Part shown: positions 1 to 6,958 of the stretch, one piece after another
Position numbering within the stretch: position 1 is the stretch's first letter
How the letters are laid out: every line of letters begins with the position of its first letter
Assembly (NCBI GenBank): GCA_964503125.1
Contig: CAZCZE010000008.1
Coordinates: forward strand, 1-64,000
Origin: FEN-1219 sp964503125
Lineage (GTDB): Bacteria; Pseudomonadota; Gammaproteobacteria; Steroidobacterales; Rariloculaceae
Reading direction: 5' to 3'
Length of the DNA: 64,000 nucleotides
The notes under the pieces: generated by a model
Databases searched by the model: none
The model's input: only the letters and a program-made list of their open reading frames with translations
What the model was told of the DNA's origin: nothing
Made by a program: the position numbers and the translations under genes

Positions 1-25
1 GTGGAGTACGTCCTCACCGCGAGCC
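1..25 (+). other. 3' end of a truncated integron cassette
   Basis: These bases precede the first attC site and must be the tail of a cassette whose gene lies outside the window. No reading frame can be assigned from so few bases. Confidence 0.5.
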
Positions 26-151
26 GCATAACAAGCAGTTGGAGCGGACCGTCGAACGGCATCGCGGCGACGCCGCGAGCGCGCCATTTCATTATGCGCT
101 CGCGTCGCGCTTCACACGGCAGCGCGCGGCCGCTCAACTGCAGCGTTAGGC
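26..151 (+). repeat. attC site 1 (126 bp, family A)
   Basis: The site begins with GCATAAC and ends with GTTAGGC, matching the RYYYAAC...GTTRRRY ends of an integron recombination site. The interior has complementary arms (AGCAGTTG near the left end, CAACTGC near the right). It shares long stretches with sites 4 and 6, including a CATTTCATTATGCGCTCGCG block. The recombination point would be between G145 and T146. Confidence 0.9.
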
Positions 152-214
152 GGCGCTGATGGCGTATCGTAGCGGCACGTCGATGTGACCTGCGGTTAGC
201 GGGGGAGGGTTGCC

Positions 215-1657
215 ATGGGACTTCGATTGGGACTCGGAATCAGCCTTTCGACGTTGGCGCTCGGCCTGTTCAGCCTTTGCGTTTCGGCGCAGCCCGCCAC
301 CGTTGGCGAGCCCATCGCCGTTGGTCATCGACTTCAGCTTCGGTCGGCGAGCCTGGGCGAGGTGCGCAACTATCAGGTGCATCGGCCCCCGGGTTACGAC
401 ATCAGCAACGCCCGCTATCCGGTGCTGATCGTTCTGGATGGCGACGAACATTTCCAGCACGTGAGCGCTACGGTGGACTTCCTCTCTGCTGCCGGCAAGA
501 TTCCAGCGATGCTCGTGATCGGGATTCCGAACACGAATCGCTTCGAGGACATGAACTCCGCTGCCGCTCCCGGCTCGTCGCCCTTCCTAACGTTCATCAC
601 GGACGAGCTGGTTCCGACGATCGATCGTGACTACCGAACGCGCCCGTATCGGATCCTCGTGGGGTGGTCGAGCGCCGGCGTGTACACGCTCTATACGATG
701 ATCAATGCGCCGGGGACATTCCGGGGCTACATCGCGATTGCCCCTGCGTTCGGCGAGCGCTCTGAGCTTGATATGCCCGAAACCGTCGCCGCCTTCCTCG
801 AGAGTAACCAGGAACTGAACCTGAACGCCGACGTGTTCATGACAGTAGACAACGGGACAGGGTTCCCGCTCGCCGAGTCCTACGAACTATCCTCCTACTT
901 GCAGATGAGGGCCCAGCGTAAAGGCGATTTGCGCTTCACGTTTCGCCGATACTCCGAATCGCACATGGTCGTCCCGCTCCTCAGCGTGTACGAGGGGTTG
1001 TTGAGCATTTTCGATGGCTGGGAGACCGACGCTTTCGCACTCTACGAACTAGGCGGCCTTGCGGCGATCGATAGACATTACGCTGCGCTGTCGGAGCGCC
1101 TCGGATACACCGTGCCGGTTCCGGAACACGTACTGATTAACACGTTTGGCCAGCTAGAGAGTCGACGCTTTCCCGAGGCGGAGCAGGTCATCAAGAGAGC
1201 CATCGAGTCTTATCCGGAGAGCCCGATCGTATTCTTCTATGCGGGTCGCCTGTACATTCGGATGGGTAACAATTCCCTTGCCCTGGAAACCGTGAAACAG
1301 GGGCTGCTATTGTCTCCCAACAATAGCGCCCTTCGCTCCTTGCTCAACCGCCTGAACGTGGCTGCAAATGATGTCGTTCCGGAAGTGCGCGTACGCGCGC
1401 AGGATCTATCAAAGTTCGTGGGAGGTTACGGGACATCAACTGTCGTGTTCGAGGTCGAGCAACGCGGGGACAAGATTTTCGGGAAGACACCAGAAGCCGA
1501 GTACGTACTCGACGCGCTTTCCGGCACGATGTTCAACTACTCCGACCGTAACATCTATACGAGCGGTGGCGTCGTTTCTTTCCGAACCGACGACCGCGGG
1601 CGGGTGATCGGCCTGGTGTTTCAGAACGGTGGAGCCGAGCTCGCGAAGCTGAGATAG
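215..1657 (+). CDS. secreted alpha/beta-hydrolase esterase with TPR region (cassette gene)
   Basis: This 480-residue protein starts with a signal peptide (cleavage expected after about residue 25, VSA-QP) and is therefore likely periplasmic. Residues 50-265 look like an IroE/esterase-D-type alpha/beta hydrolase: LDGDEHF near 75, a nucleophile-elbow-like GWSSAG at 150-155 (a variant of GxSxG), and a late SESH histidine near 250. Residues about 310-380 form TPR-like helices (FPEAEQVIKRAIESYPESP, ALETVKQGLLLSP), followed by a C-terminal domain of unknown type. The ATG at 215 is the only start that keeps the whole signal peptide. It fills cassette 1 and is large for a cassette gene. The natural ester substrate cannot be told. 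After its stop, 1658-1790 shows no gene. Confidence 0.75.
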   Translation: MGLRLGLGISLSTLALGLFSLCVSAQPATVGEPIAVGHRLQLRSASLGEVRNYQVHRPPGYDISNARYPVLIVLDGDEHFQHVSATVDFLSAAGKIPAMLVIGIPNTNRFEDMNSAAAPGSSPFLTFITDELVPTIDRDYRTRPYRILVGWSSAGVYTLYTMINAPGTFRGYIAIAPAFGERSELDMPETVAAFLESNQELNLNADVFMTVDNGTGFPLAESYELSSYLQMRAQRKGDLRFTFRRYSESHMVVPLLSVYEGLLSIFDGWETDAFALYELGGLAAIDRHYAALSERLGYTVPVPEHVLINTFGQLESRRFPEAEQVIKRAIESYPESPIVFFYAGRLYIRMGNNSLALETVKQGLLLSPNNSALRSLLNRLNVAANDVVPEVRVRAQDLSKFVGGYGTSTVVFEVEQRGDKIFGKTPEAEYVLDALSGTMFNYSDRNIYTSGGVVSFRTDDRGRVIGLVFQNGGAELAKLR

Positions 1658-1790
1658 GGCCCTGATGCGTCAGTTAAGGGAGCTGGCCCGACGATGGCGT
1701 CGAAGGTCTAGATCTAGACGAGGCGCGAGTCCAGTTCCAACGTCGGCGCTGTTAACCGGAGGACGACGTTCCGAGGATCGCGATGGCGCC

Positions 1791-1889
1791 GTATAACAAG
1801 CGCATGCAGCGGACAGTTCAAAGTGTCACGCATTTTGCTGGCGCAAAATGCGCGCCACTTTGCCCTGCCGCTGATGCGCAGCGTTAGAC
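1791..1889 (+). repeat. attC site 2 (99 bp, family B)
   Basis: GTATAAC at the left end and GTTAGAC at the right end. The interior contains a strong inverted repeat (CGCATTTTGC ... GCAAAATGCG). It is nearly identical to site 5, and the two define a second attC family in the array. Confidence 0.9.
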
Positions 1890-1911
1890 GGACATCCAAT
1901 GGAGTTCGCTC

Positions 1912-2358
1912 GTGGCTGAGGTTATCGGAATCGATCACATCTACGTAACCGTGTCTGATCTTGAGGCATCAGAACAGTTCTACGACCGCGTGATGATCGA
2001 CGTCCTCGCCTTCCGCAAGAACAAATTTAGTGTCGCGGGCGACCCGCACATTCAGTACTTCAATCGACACTTCGGCTTTGTGCTAAGGCCGTCCCGCGCG
2101 CCCGCGAAACACGACCCTTACTCTCCAGGTCTCCATCACTTCTGCCTGCGTGTCGATTCCGCGGCTGATGTACATGCGGTTGCGAATCAACTTCGCGCGC
2201 TCGGAGTCAACGCCACAGAACCAAGGTTGTATCCAGAGTACGCAAGCGACTACGCAGCAACCTTCTTTGAAGGCCCGGATGGTATTCGTCTCGAGGTTAC
2301 AAACTACCGGCAAGAGCGTAGGGAACGCCATGATCACTGGCATCACGGTGCCGGCTAA
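1912..2358 (+). CDS. VOC (glyoxalase/dioxygenase) superfamily protein, cassette gene
   Basis: The 148-residue protein has the paired beta-alpha-beta-beta-beta motifs of the vicinal-oxygen-chelate fold. IDHIYVTVSDLEASEQFYD opens the first half, GLHHFCLRV opens the second, and FFEGPDGIRLEV closes it. The first His, the HH pair and the final Glu are the expected metal ligands. Such proteins are often glyoxalase-, fosfomycin-thiol-transferase- or extradiol-dioxygenase-like, and the reaction is not predictable here. The start is GTG, 22 bases after attC site 2. The TAA stop lies inside the next attC core (GGCTAAC), so the site supplies the stop codon. Confidence 0.8.
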   Translation: MAEVIGIDHIYVTVSDLEASEQFYDRVMIDVLAFRKNKFSVAGDPHIQYFNRHFGFVLRPSRAPAKHDPYSPGLHHFCLRVDSAADVHAVANQLRALGVNATEPRLYPEYASDYAATFFEGPDGIRLEVTNYRQERRERHDHWHHGAG

Positions 2359-2439
2359 CAACCGGTTGCAGCGGACGGTGATGGATAAAGTGCCAAGGCA
2401 CGTAGGTCAGCGCGCCGCCGCTGAACCGAGACGTTAGGC
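2353..2439 (+). repeat. attC site 3 (87 bp, family C)
   Basis: GGCTAAC to GTTAGGC. The interior carries GATGGATAAAGTG followed by an ACGTRGGYCAGCGCG-type arm, shared with sites 10 and 11. The stop codon of the upstream VOC gene lies in its first seven bases. Confidence 0.85.
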
Positions 2440-2444
2440 GGCAC

Positions 2445-2873
2445 ATGAAGCCTATCGTGTACTGCACCGCGTTCCTCCCCGTCAGCATCGCGACTTGGAG
2501 TCTCTGTGGTTGCGGTACGCCTGATGCTGATGTCGGCCTCACGCATGGCGCCCTTGTCATAACCGCAAAGGTTGACCTGCAGCCCAGGCCTTTTTCGACT
2601 GGACAGCAAGCTCTGTTCGGTGTGGCTACGATCACCAATCGCTCGGCTCAGCCTGCCACGTTCGGAAACAGATGCCTCAGGTTGAGGCTCGGTGAACAAA
2701 GCGACAGCCCGACATACCAAGACAGCGTTGCGTCCCACCCAATTGACGTCGGCGCTGTCACACTCCGCGCGGGGCAATCCCTCGAGCAATCCGTCTATTG
2801 GGTGTTTGATCGTATTCCGCCAACTCGCGAGACTGAGCTCCATTTCGTCTATGACGACTCGGAATGCGAGTAA
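2445..2873 (+). CDS. small exported protein, possible lipoprotein (cassette gene)
   Basis: This 142-residue protein has a hydrophobic N-terminus ending in SLCGCG, which could be a lipobox-like or an ordinary signal-peptide cleavage region. The rest is predicted beta-rich (GALVITAKVDLQPRPFSTG, ATITNRSAQPATF, LRLGEQ) and resembles immunoglobulin-like or intracellular-proteinase-inhibitor-like folds (BsuPI type). That comparison is an inference. The ATG is five bases after the attC end, so its ribosome-binding site must lie within the attC site. No function is assigned. Confidence 0.6.
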   Translation: MKPIVYCTAFLPVSIATWSLCGCGTPDADVGLTHGALVITAKVDLQPRPFSTGQQALFGVATITNRSAQPATFGNRCLRLRLGEQSDSPTYQDSVASHPIDVGAVTLRAGQSLEQSVYWVFDRIPPTRETELHFVYDDSECE

Positions 2874-2894
2874 TCCCCACATGTCGTGCCAGCC

Positions 2895-3020
2895 ACCTAA
2901 CAAGCAGTCGGAGCGGACCGTCGAACGGCATCGCGGTGACGCCGCGAGCGCTCCATTTCATTATGCGCTCGCGTCGCGCTTCACACGGCAGCGCGCGGCC
3001 GCTCAACTGCGGCGTTATAC
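2895..3020 (+). repeat. attC site 4 (126 bp, family A)
   Basis: ACCTAAC to GTTATAC, with an interior nearly the same as site 1. The 124 bases between this site and the next gene begin with GGCGTATCGTAG, a string also found at the start of cassette 1. No other gene is seen in that gap. Confidence 0.9.
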
Positions 3021-3144
3021 GGCGCGGACGGCGTATCGTAGTGGCAATGAACTTCGGAGGAGTCGCTCAGCCGTCGGGCGGCCTAGAGTTGGGCTGACAT
3101 GCGAACTCAACACAAGACGATCAGTTGCAGAATGGCTTAGCTAG

Positions 3145-3816
3145 ATGAAGGCGACTATCGTCGTTAGCGTGGGCCTTGTTGTCGTTGCGGCGGGCCTCAC
3201 CGTGTTTTGGAACAATCGAGGGGCGTCGATTCCCTCCTCGGCGAGGGAAGTCGCTGTAACGCTCCCAACCCCAACGTTATCCGAACGATTCGACGTCACG
3301 ACCAGCGCAGTGGAGGAACCACGCGATACGGATGTCGGGTCGGATCAAACGGTTCGATCGCCCGCGGAAGAAGGCATCGACGGTCGGCTGGCCAGACGCC
3401 AGCAAGGGATGGCCGACGCGATCTACCAGCTCAGCGGCACCTGGGTTATCCAGAGACTGACCAACTTAGGGTTGGCGCAGTCTGATAGCGAAGTAATCGC
3501 TCGACGATACGCGGCGGATGTTGCCGAGTGCGCTATGGTCGCTCTGAAAACCGATGCGGCAAGGCAGTCTATTTCTGTCGACGAGCTGCTCTCGCGCGCT
3601 GCGGCTGCAGGGCGGAATGGCGGTGATGCCTTTGACGCGGTCGATCGCTCGAGTCTGGAGGCGAACACGTTTCCGTGTGAGGCTGATGCTCTGCAGCGAG
3701 CTGGCATTCCTTTAGACGAAGAATTCGAGCGTTTCGGCAAATGCTTCGAACAGACGATGAGCGATACCGATATTTCGAACAGGGCCGCTGCTATTGAGCT
3801 ATGCGCGCAGAATTGA
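3145..3816 (+). CDS. membrane-anchored protein of unknown function (cassette gene)
   Basis: The 223-residue product begins with one hydrophobic helix (residues about 4-22, IVVSVGLVVVAAGLTVFW), acting as a signal anchor or uncleaved signal peptide. A low-complexity linker follows, then a helical C-terminal domain with three cysteines (around ECAMVALK, FPCEADALQ, FGKCFEQ) and one near the end (ELCAQN), which could form disulfides outside the cytoplasm. No family is recognised. It is the only gene of cassette 4. Whether the cysteines pair is an inference. Confidence 0.6.
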   Translation: MKATIVVSVGLVVVAAGLTVFWNNRGASIPSSAREVAVTLPTPTLSERFDVTTSAVEEPRDTDVGSDQTVRSPAEEGIDGRLARRQQGMADAIYQLSGTWVIQRLTNLGLAQSDSEVIARRYAADVAECAMVALKTDAARQSISVDELLSRAAAAGRNGGDAFDAVDRSSLEANTFPCEADALQRAGIPLDEEFERFGKCFEQTMSDTDISNRAAAIELCAQN

Positions 3817-3884
3817 GACGCTACTCGCCCTTGAGCTGTCCGCGACCTGGCCAAAAGACGACGTCGAGGGATTGCCATGGCGCC

Positions 3885-3984
3885 GTATAACAAGCGCATG
3901 CAGCGGACATGTCAAAGTGTCACGCATTTTGCGAAGCGCAAAATGCGCGCCACTTTGCCCTGCCGCTGATGCGCGGCGTTAGAC
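3885..3984 (+). repeat. attC site 5 (100 bp, family B)
   Basis: GTATAAC to GTTAGAC, with the same CATTTTGCG...CGCAAAATGCG hairpin as site 2. It closes cassette 4. Confidence 0.9.
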
Positions 3985-3998
3985 GGCGGCGGCAAACG

Positions 3999-4027
3999 TT
4001 GCACCAGCCTGATGGCGTATATACACT
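3999..4027 (+). promoter_or_regulatory. cassette promoter for brnT (first copy)
   Basis: TTGCAC at 3999-4004 and TACACT at 4022-4027 are separated by 17 bases. Only six bases lie between the -10 element and the brnT ATG at 4034, so the transcript would start at or next to the start codon. The second brnT has the same arrangement. Confidence 0.5.
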
Positions 4028-4033
4028 CTGTAG

Positions 4034-4429
4034 ATGCGATTCGAGTGGGACGAGGCCAAGCGCAAGTCCAACCTGAAAAGCCATGGACTGGACTTAGCTG
4101 ATGCCGAGCTCGTATTCGCCGGACTTACCACGTTGTACGAGGACGACCGGTTTCGTTACAAGGAGCAACGTTTCGTCACACTCGGACTACTGCGCGGTGT
4201 CCCGGTCTCAATCGTCCACACCGAATCGCCGGATGTTATTCGAGTCATTTCTTTTCGTCGGGCAACACACCATGAAGCAGCGTTCTTCTTCGAGACTATC
4301 GCGGACCATCTCTCGCCGACGGCGGACGAGCCAAAAGCCGGTGAAGGTTACGGCCGCCCATCCGGAACTCGATCCAAAACACGTAGTTCGGGTCATCGTA
4401 AGAAACGGCCTAAAGCCCGTCCTTCCTAA
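4034..4429 (+). CDS. brnT: BrnT-family toxin (type II toxin-antitoxin, cassette gene)
   Basis: BrnT toxins are small RelE-fold ribonucleases that inhibit translation until bound by BrnA. The typical core is present: FEWDEAKRKSNLKSHGLDL at residues 3-21, then YEDDRFRYKEQRFVTLGLL, and VIRVISFRRATHHEAAFF near 73-90. The frame continues to 131 residues, about 35 longer than the usual BrnT. The basic tail is read from the same DNA as the N-terminal part of brnA in another frame (158-base overlap). Either the tail is a by-product of the overlap or it is a real extension. No Shine-Dalgarno is visible, consistent with a leaderless message. Confidence 0.8.
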   Translation: MRFEWDEAKRKSNLKSHGLDLADAELVFAGLTTLYEDDRFRYKEQRFVTLGLLRGVPVSIVHTESPDVIRVISFRRATHHEAAFFFETIADHLSPTADEPKAGEGYGRPSGTRSKTRSSGHRKKRPKARPS

Positions 4430-4547
4430 GGCGACGATATCTCTCCGTGTCGATGCGGACGTGCTGGAGTGGTTCAAGGCAGCAGGTCCTGGTTATCAAA
4501 CGCGGATCAATGCGGTGCTCCGTGCCTACAAAGAGGCCTCCGTCTAA
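4272..4547 (+). CDS. brnA: BrnA-family antitoxin (cassette gene)
   Basis: The C-terminal half (ISLRVDADVLEWFKAAGPGY then QTRINAVLRAYKEA) is the ribbon-helix-helix domain of BrnA, which binds operator DNA and neutralises BrnT. I chose the ATG at 4272, giving 91 residues, because the ORF upstream of it (from 4101) lies wholly within the BrnT core and looks unlike an antitoxin. The gene overlaps brnT by 158 bases. Its TAA stop at 4545-4547 is part of the attC core GTCTAAC. BrnA normally represses its own operon. That is family knowledge, not seen here. Confidence 0.8.
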   Translation: MKQRSSSRLSRTISRRRRTSQKPVKVTAAHPELDPKHVVRVIVRNGLKPVLPKATISLRVDADVLEWFKAAGPGYQTRINAVLRAYKEASV

Positions 4548-4667
4548 CAAGCAGTTGCAGCGGACCGTGACACGACATCGCGGCGACGCCGCGAGCGCTC
4601 CATTTCATTATGCGCTCGCGTCGCGCGTCAAACCGCCTCGCGCGGCCGCTCAACTGCGGCGTTATGC
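4542..4667 (+). repeat. attC site 6 (126 bp, family A)
   Basis: GTCTAAC to GTTATGC, with an interior close to sites 1 and 4 (GCGGCGACGCCGCGAGCG, CATTTCATTATGCGCTCGCG). The brnA stop codon lies in its left core. Confidence 0.9.
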
Positions 4668-4700
4668 GCCGCGATCATGCGTTTGCGCGAGGTTTGTCTC

Positions 4701-5144
4701 ATGAACTCCTGGGTTAACGGCACGTTCACCGTCACGTGTGATCCAGCCAGGATGGATCGCGCCGTGATCGCAGAGTTTCTTGCGTCCTCTTACTGGGCCA
4801 AAGGAATTCCTCCGACCACGGTCGAGAAGTCTTTGGCGCACTCTTTGTGCTTCGCGCTGTTGGACGGCCATCGGCAAGTTGGGTTTGCTCGCGTCATTTC
4901 GGATTACGCGACCATTGCCTATCTCAACGACGTATTCGTGTTATCGGAGTACCGCGGGAGAGGTCTTTCGAAGTGGTTGATGGAGTGCATCACAAGCCAT
5001 CCAGAATTGCAGGGTCTGCGGCGATGGATGCTCGCGACGCGTGATGCTCATGGCCTTTACGAGAAATTCGGCTTCACACCACTCAGGAAGCCCGAGGTCT
5101 TCATGGAGCGACACAATCCGGGTGCCTATGACGCCGGCGCATAA
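4701..5144 (+). CDS. GNAT-family N-acetyltransferase (cassette gene)
   Basis: GNAT enzymes transfer acetyl from acetyl-CoA to an amine. The 147-residue protein has the acetyl-CoA loop motif in VFVLSEYRGRGLSKWLME (R-G-x-G-L), a preceding strand AYLNDVFVL, and a C-terminal ARDAHGLYEKFGFTPL, the usual motif B region. It resembles the GNAT proteins common in cassette arrays. The ATG at 4701 (MNSWVNG) is preferred over an in-frame ATG at 4677, which gives an extra eight residues with no family match. The TAA stop is inside the next attC core. The substrate is unknown. Confidence 0.85.
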   Translation: MNSWVNGTFTVTCDPARMDRAVIAEFLASSYWAKGIPPTTVEKSLAHSLCFALLDGHRQVGFARVISDYATIAYLNDVFVLSEYRGRGLSKWLMECITSHPELQGLRRWMLATRDAHGLYEKFGFTPLRKPEVFMERHNPGAYDAGA

Positions 5145-5264
5145 CAAGCAGTTGCAGTGGACGGTGATACGGCGTCACATGCGCGCGGCAAGTACGTCAT
5201 TTCATTATGCACATGCCGCGCGCTGGTTAGGGCAGCGCGCCGCCGCTGAACTGCGGCGTTATCC
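5139..5264 (+). repeat. attC site 7 (126 bp, variant of family A)
   Basis: GCATAAC to GTTATCC. It keeps the outer arms of family A (AGCAGTTGCAG, CTGAACTGCGGC) and the CATTTCATTATGC segment, but its central arms differ. It includes the GNAT stop codon. Confidence 0.85.
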
Positions 5265-5322
5265 GACAAGGTTTCGGCCCGTGCCAGAGTGAGGGATATA
5301 CTCGCCGCCTAGGAGTACCTGT

Positions 5323-5523
5323 ATGCGCAAGATTGAACACATCGAACAGCAGATTCGCGAGCTGACGGCGTCGGAGTTTGCGGAGTTGCGCGAGTGGGTA
5401 CTCGAACAGGACTGGAATGCTTGGGACGCTCAGATCGAGGCTGATGCTCGTTCTGGAAAGCTCGACACATTGGTCGCTGAGGCCAAAGCGGACTTCGAGC
5501 GTGGCAGGGCCCGGAAGCTTTGA
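5323..5523 (+). CDS. antitoxin of a RelE/ParE-type pair (cassette gene)
   Basis: The 66-residue acidic helical protein has the layout of short addiction-module antitoxins paired with HigB/RelE-like toxins: LTASEFAELREWVLEQDW, then AWDAQIEADARSGKLDTLV and a C-terminal AKADFERGRARKL that would wrap the toxin. A TAGGAG ribosome site and a TATACT -10-like element (5297-5302) precede the ATG. It overlaps the toxin start by four bases (TTGA), showing translational coupling. Confidence 0.75.
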   Translation: MRKIEHIEQQIRELTASEFAELREWVLEQDWNAWDAQIEADARSGKLDTLVAEAKADFERGRARKL

Positions 5524-5774
5524 AGCATTACGCGTCGCCCAAGTTCTGGGCGCTCTATGAGGCGCTTCCGGCCGAAGTGCGGGCACTCGCTGACAAGAAC
5601 TATGCTCTGTTGAAGGAGAATCCGCAGTATCCGTCCCTGCACTTCAAACGAATCGGTTCTCTGTGGTCCGCGCGTGTAGGCGACCACTACCGCGCACTTG
5701 GACACGATGTCGCGGATGGCCTGCAGTGGTTCTGGATCGGGACGCATTCGGACTACGACAAGCTTGTCGGATAA
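5520..5774 (+). CDS. RelE/ParE-superfamily toxin (cassette gene)
   Basis: The 84-residue protein shows the RelE/ParE pattern: SPKFWALYEALPAEVRALAD in the N-terminal helices, LHFKRIGSLWSARVGDHYRA forming the central strands, and WFWIGTHSDYDKLV at the C-terminus. Such toxins cleave mRNA at the ribosome or poison gyrase, and the family alone does not say which. Translation starts at TTG overlapping the antitoxin stop. The TAA stop is in the next attC core (GGATAAC). Confidence 0.85.
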   Translation: MKHYASPKFWALYEALPAEVRALADKNYALLKENPQYPSLHFKRIGSLWSARVGDHYRALGHDVADGLQWFWIGTHSDYDKLVG

Positions 5775-5894
5775 CACCGTGTTGGAGCGGGCCGTGATAC
5801 GCCATCAGTGCCGCGCCGCGCGCGCGTCATGTTCATTGCGCGCTCGCGGTGCGCTTGCAGGTTCATCGCGCGGCCGCTCAACACAGCGTTATAC
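5769..5894 (+). repeat. attC site 8 (126 bp, divergent family A)
   Basis: GGATAAC to GTTATAC. The outer and inner arms correspond to family A in position, but the sequence has drifted (CATGTTCATTGCGCGCTCGCG in place of the usual centre). Confidence 0.85.
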
Positions 5895-5901
5895 GTCAGG
5901 G

Positions 5902-5929
5902 TTGACCCGCACTACGTTGTAGTTACACT
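5902..5929 (+). promoter_or_regulatory. cassette promoter for brnT (second copy)
   Basis: TTGACC at 5902-5907 and TACACT at 5924-5929 are 16 bases apart. Six bases separate the -10 from the ATG at 5936, the same geometry as the promoter of the first brnT. Confidence 0.5.
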
Positions 5930-5935
5930 GTCGGC

Positions 5936-6230
5936 ATGGCCGACGTCAGCTTCGAATGGGATGCGCGGAAGAACCGCGCGAACCAAAAGAAGCACGGCGT
6001 CTCCTTTGAGGAAGCCCGGACAGCGTTCTTCGACGAACACGCTCGAGTTATCGCTGATCCGGAGCACTCAGACGATGAGGATCGGTTTGTGCTCCTCGGA
6101 TTGAGTGCCCAACTGCGCGTTCTAGTCGTATGTCACTGTTATAGGGCGTCAGACCAGGTTGTCCGAATCATCTTCGGCCCGTCGTGCGGATCCTTCAGAG
6201 CAACATCACTACGCTGAGCACCTACCATGA
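5936..6230 (+). pseudogene. brnT: BrnT-family toxin gene with a one-base frameshift
   Basis: The first 79 residues are a good BrnT (VSFEWDARKNRANQKKHGVS, EDRFVLLGLS, DQVVRII). As sequenced, the frame then goes off into GPSCGSFRATSLR and stops at 6217. Dropping one T of the TT at 6173-6174 restores the family C-terminus, SARRADPSEQHHYAEHLP, ending at a TGA (6228-6230) that overlaps the brnA ATG as ATGA. The repaired protein would have 97 residues, the normal length. The gene may be truly inactivated, or the base may be a sequencing error. The antitoxin downstream is intact. Confidence 0.8.
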
Positions 6231-6439
6231 AAAAGCGATATGACTTCTCCGACTCCAAGCCCAACCCCTACTTGGCAAAGCGCAAGCGGCAGATAACGAT
6301 TCGGCTGGATGAGTCGACGATCGAGTACTTCAAAGGCTTGGCTGAAGGGACGGGCATCCCGTATCAGAACCTGATCAATCTCTACTTGCGTGAGTGTGCC
6401 GCCGAAAAGAAGCGGCTGAAGTTAGATTGGGCGGCCTGA
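6227..6439 (+). CDS. brnA: BrnA-family (CopG-like) antitoxin, cassette gene
   Basis: The 70-residue ribbon-helix-helix protein matches BrnA: KKRYDFSDSKPNPYLAK at the N-terminus, the strand RKRQITIRLDESTIEYFKG, then GIPYQNLINLYLRECA. It would bind the BrnT toxin and its own promoter. It differs strongly from the other BrnA in the array, so the two pairs were acquired separately. If its brnT is really broken, the antitoxin is an orphan. Confidence 0.85.
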   Translation: MKKRYDFSDSKPNPYLAKRKRQITIRLDESTIEYFKGLAEGTGIPYQNLINLYLRECAAEKKRLKLDWAA

Positions 6440-6440
6440 C

Positions 6441-6567
6441 GAATAACAACGCGTTGCACCGCACGGCGGCCGGCGGAATCGCAGGCGCGTGAGGGGATCG
6501 CAATGATCGTCAATAATGTGCGCGCTGTTGTCGGTCGGTGGGCCGGCGGTGAACGCGAACGTTAGGC
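6441..6567 (+). repeat. attC site 9 (127 bp, family D)
   Basis: GAATAAC to GTTAGGC. It shares AACGCGTTGCACCGCACGGCGG-type left arms and the GTCGGTCGGTGGGCCGGCGG right arm with site 12 only. Confidence 0.85.
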
Positions 6568-6599
6568 GGCCCCCGTAGGTTTTCGCTTTTGCACGGTGT

Positions 6600-6628
6600 T
6601 TGGTTGAGCCTGTCAGCTTGGGGATAAT
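6600..6628 (+). promoter_or_regulatory. possible cassette promoter
   Basis: TTGGTT (6600-6605) and GATAAT (6623-6628) are 17 bases apart, upstream of an AGGAGG ribosome site and the ATG at 6653. This is a weak-consensus match read by eye. Confidence 0.35.
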
Positions 6629-6652
6629 TCGTTAGTGACGTTAGGAGGAGCT

Positions 6653-6907
6653 ATGAGTCTGACCACTCTCTATTCGTCCAACGCAATGTTTCGAGCGACG
6701 CTTAAGACTTTGGTTTTCGGGCTTTCGTCGTTCGCAGGGATATTTTTTGCATCAGCCGGCTACGGCTTGCTCAAGATGCTGCTGTCGGGCATGAGCAGCG
6801 GTTCAAGTATCGGAGTCGCAGAGTTTTCCACTCACAGCGGCTTAACCATCGTTTTCTTTATCCTCGCTGGGATCGGCGCTTACGTAGCAAAGAAGTGCTT
6901 TTGGTAG
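6653..6907 (+). CDS. small two-helix membrane protein (cassette gene)
   Basis: The 84-residue product has two hydrophobic helices, about residues 22-46 (LVFGLSSFAGIFFASAGYGL) and 66-80 (LTIVFFILAGIGAYVA), and a short polar loop rich in Ser/Gly between them. The start is the ATG at 6653, directly after a clear AGGAGGAG ribosome site. An upstream in-frame GTG at 6635 is less likely. No family is recognised. Confidence 0.6.
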   Translation: MSLTTLYSSNAMFRATLKTLVFGLSSFAGIFFASAGYGLLKMLLSGMSSGSSIGVAEFSTHSGLTIVFFILAGIGAYVAKKCFW

Positions 6908-6958
6908 CGTCTCCGTGAGCGCCGCCGCTGCCGCAGAAATTCCAGCGCTGTGCCAGCC

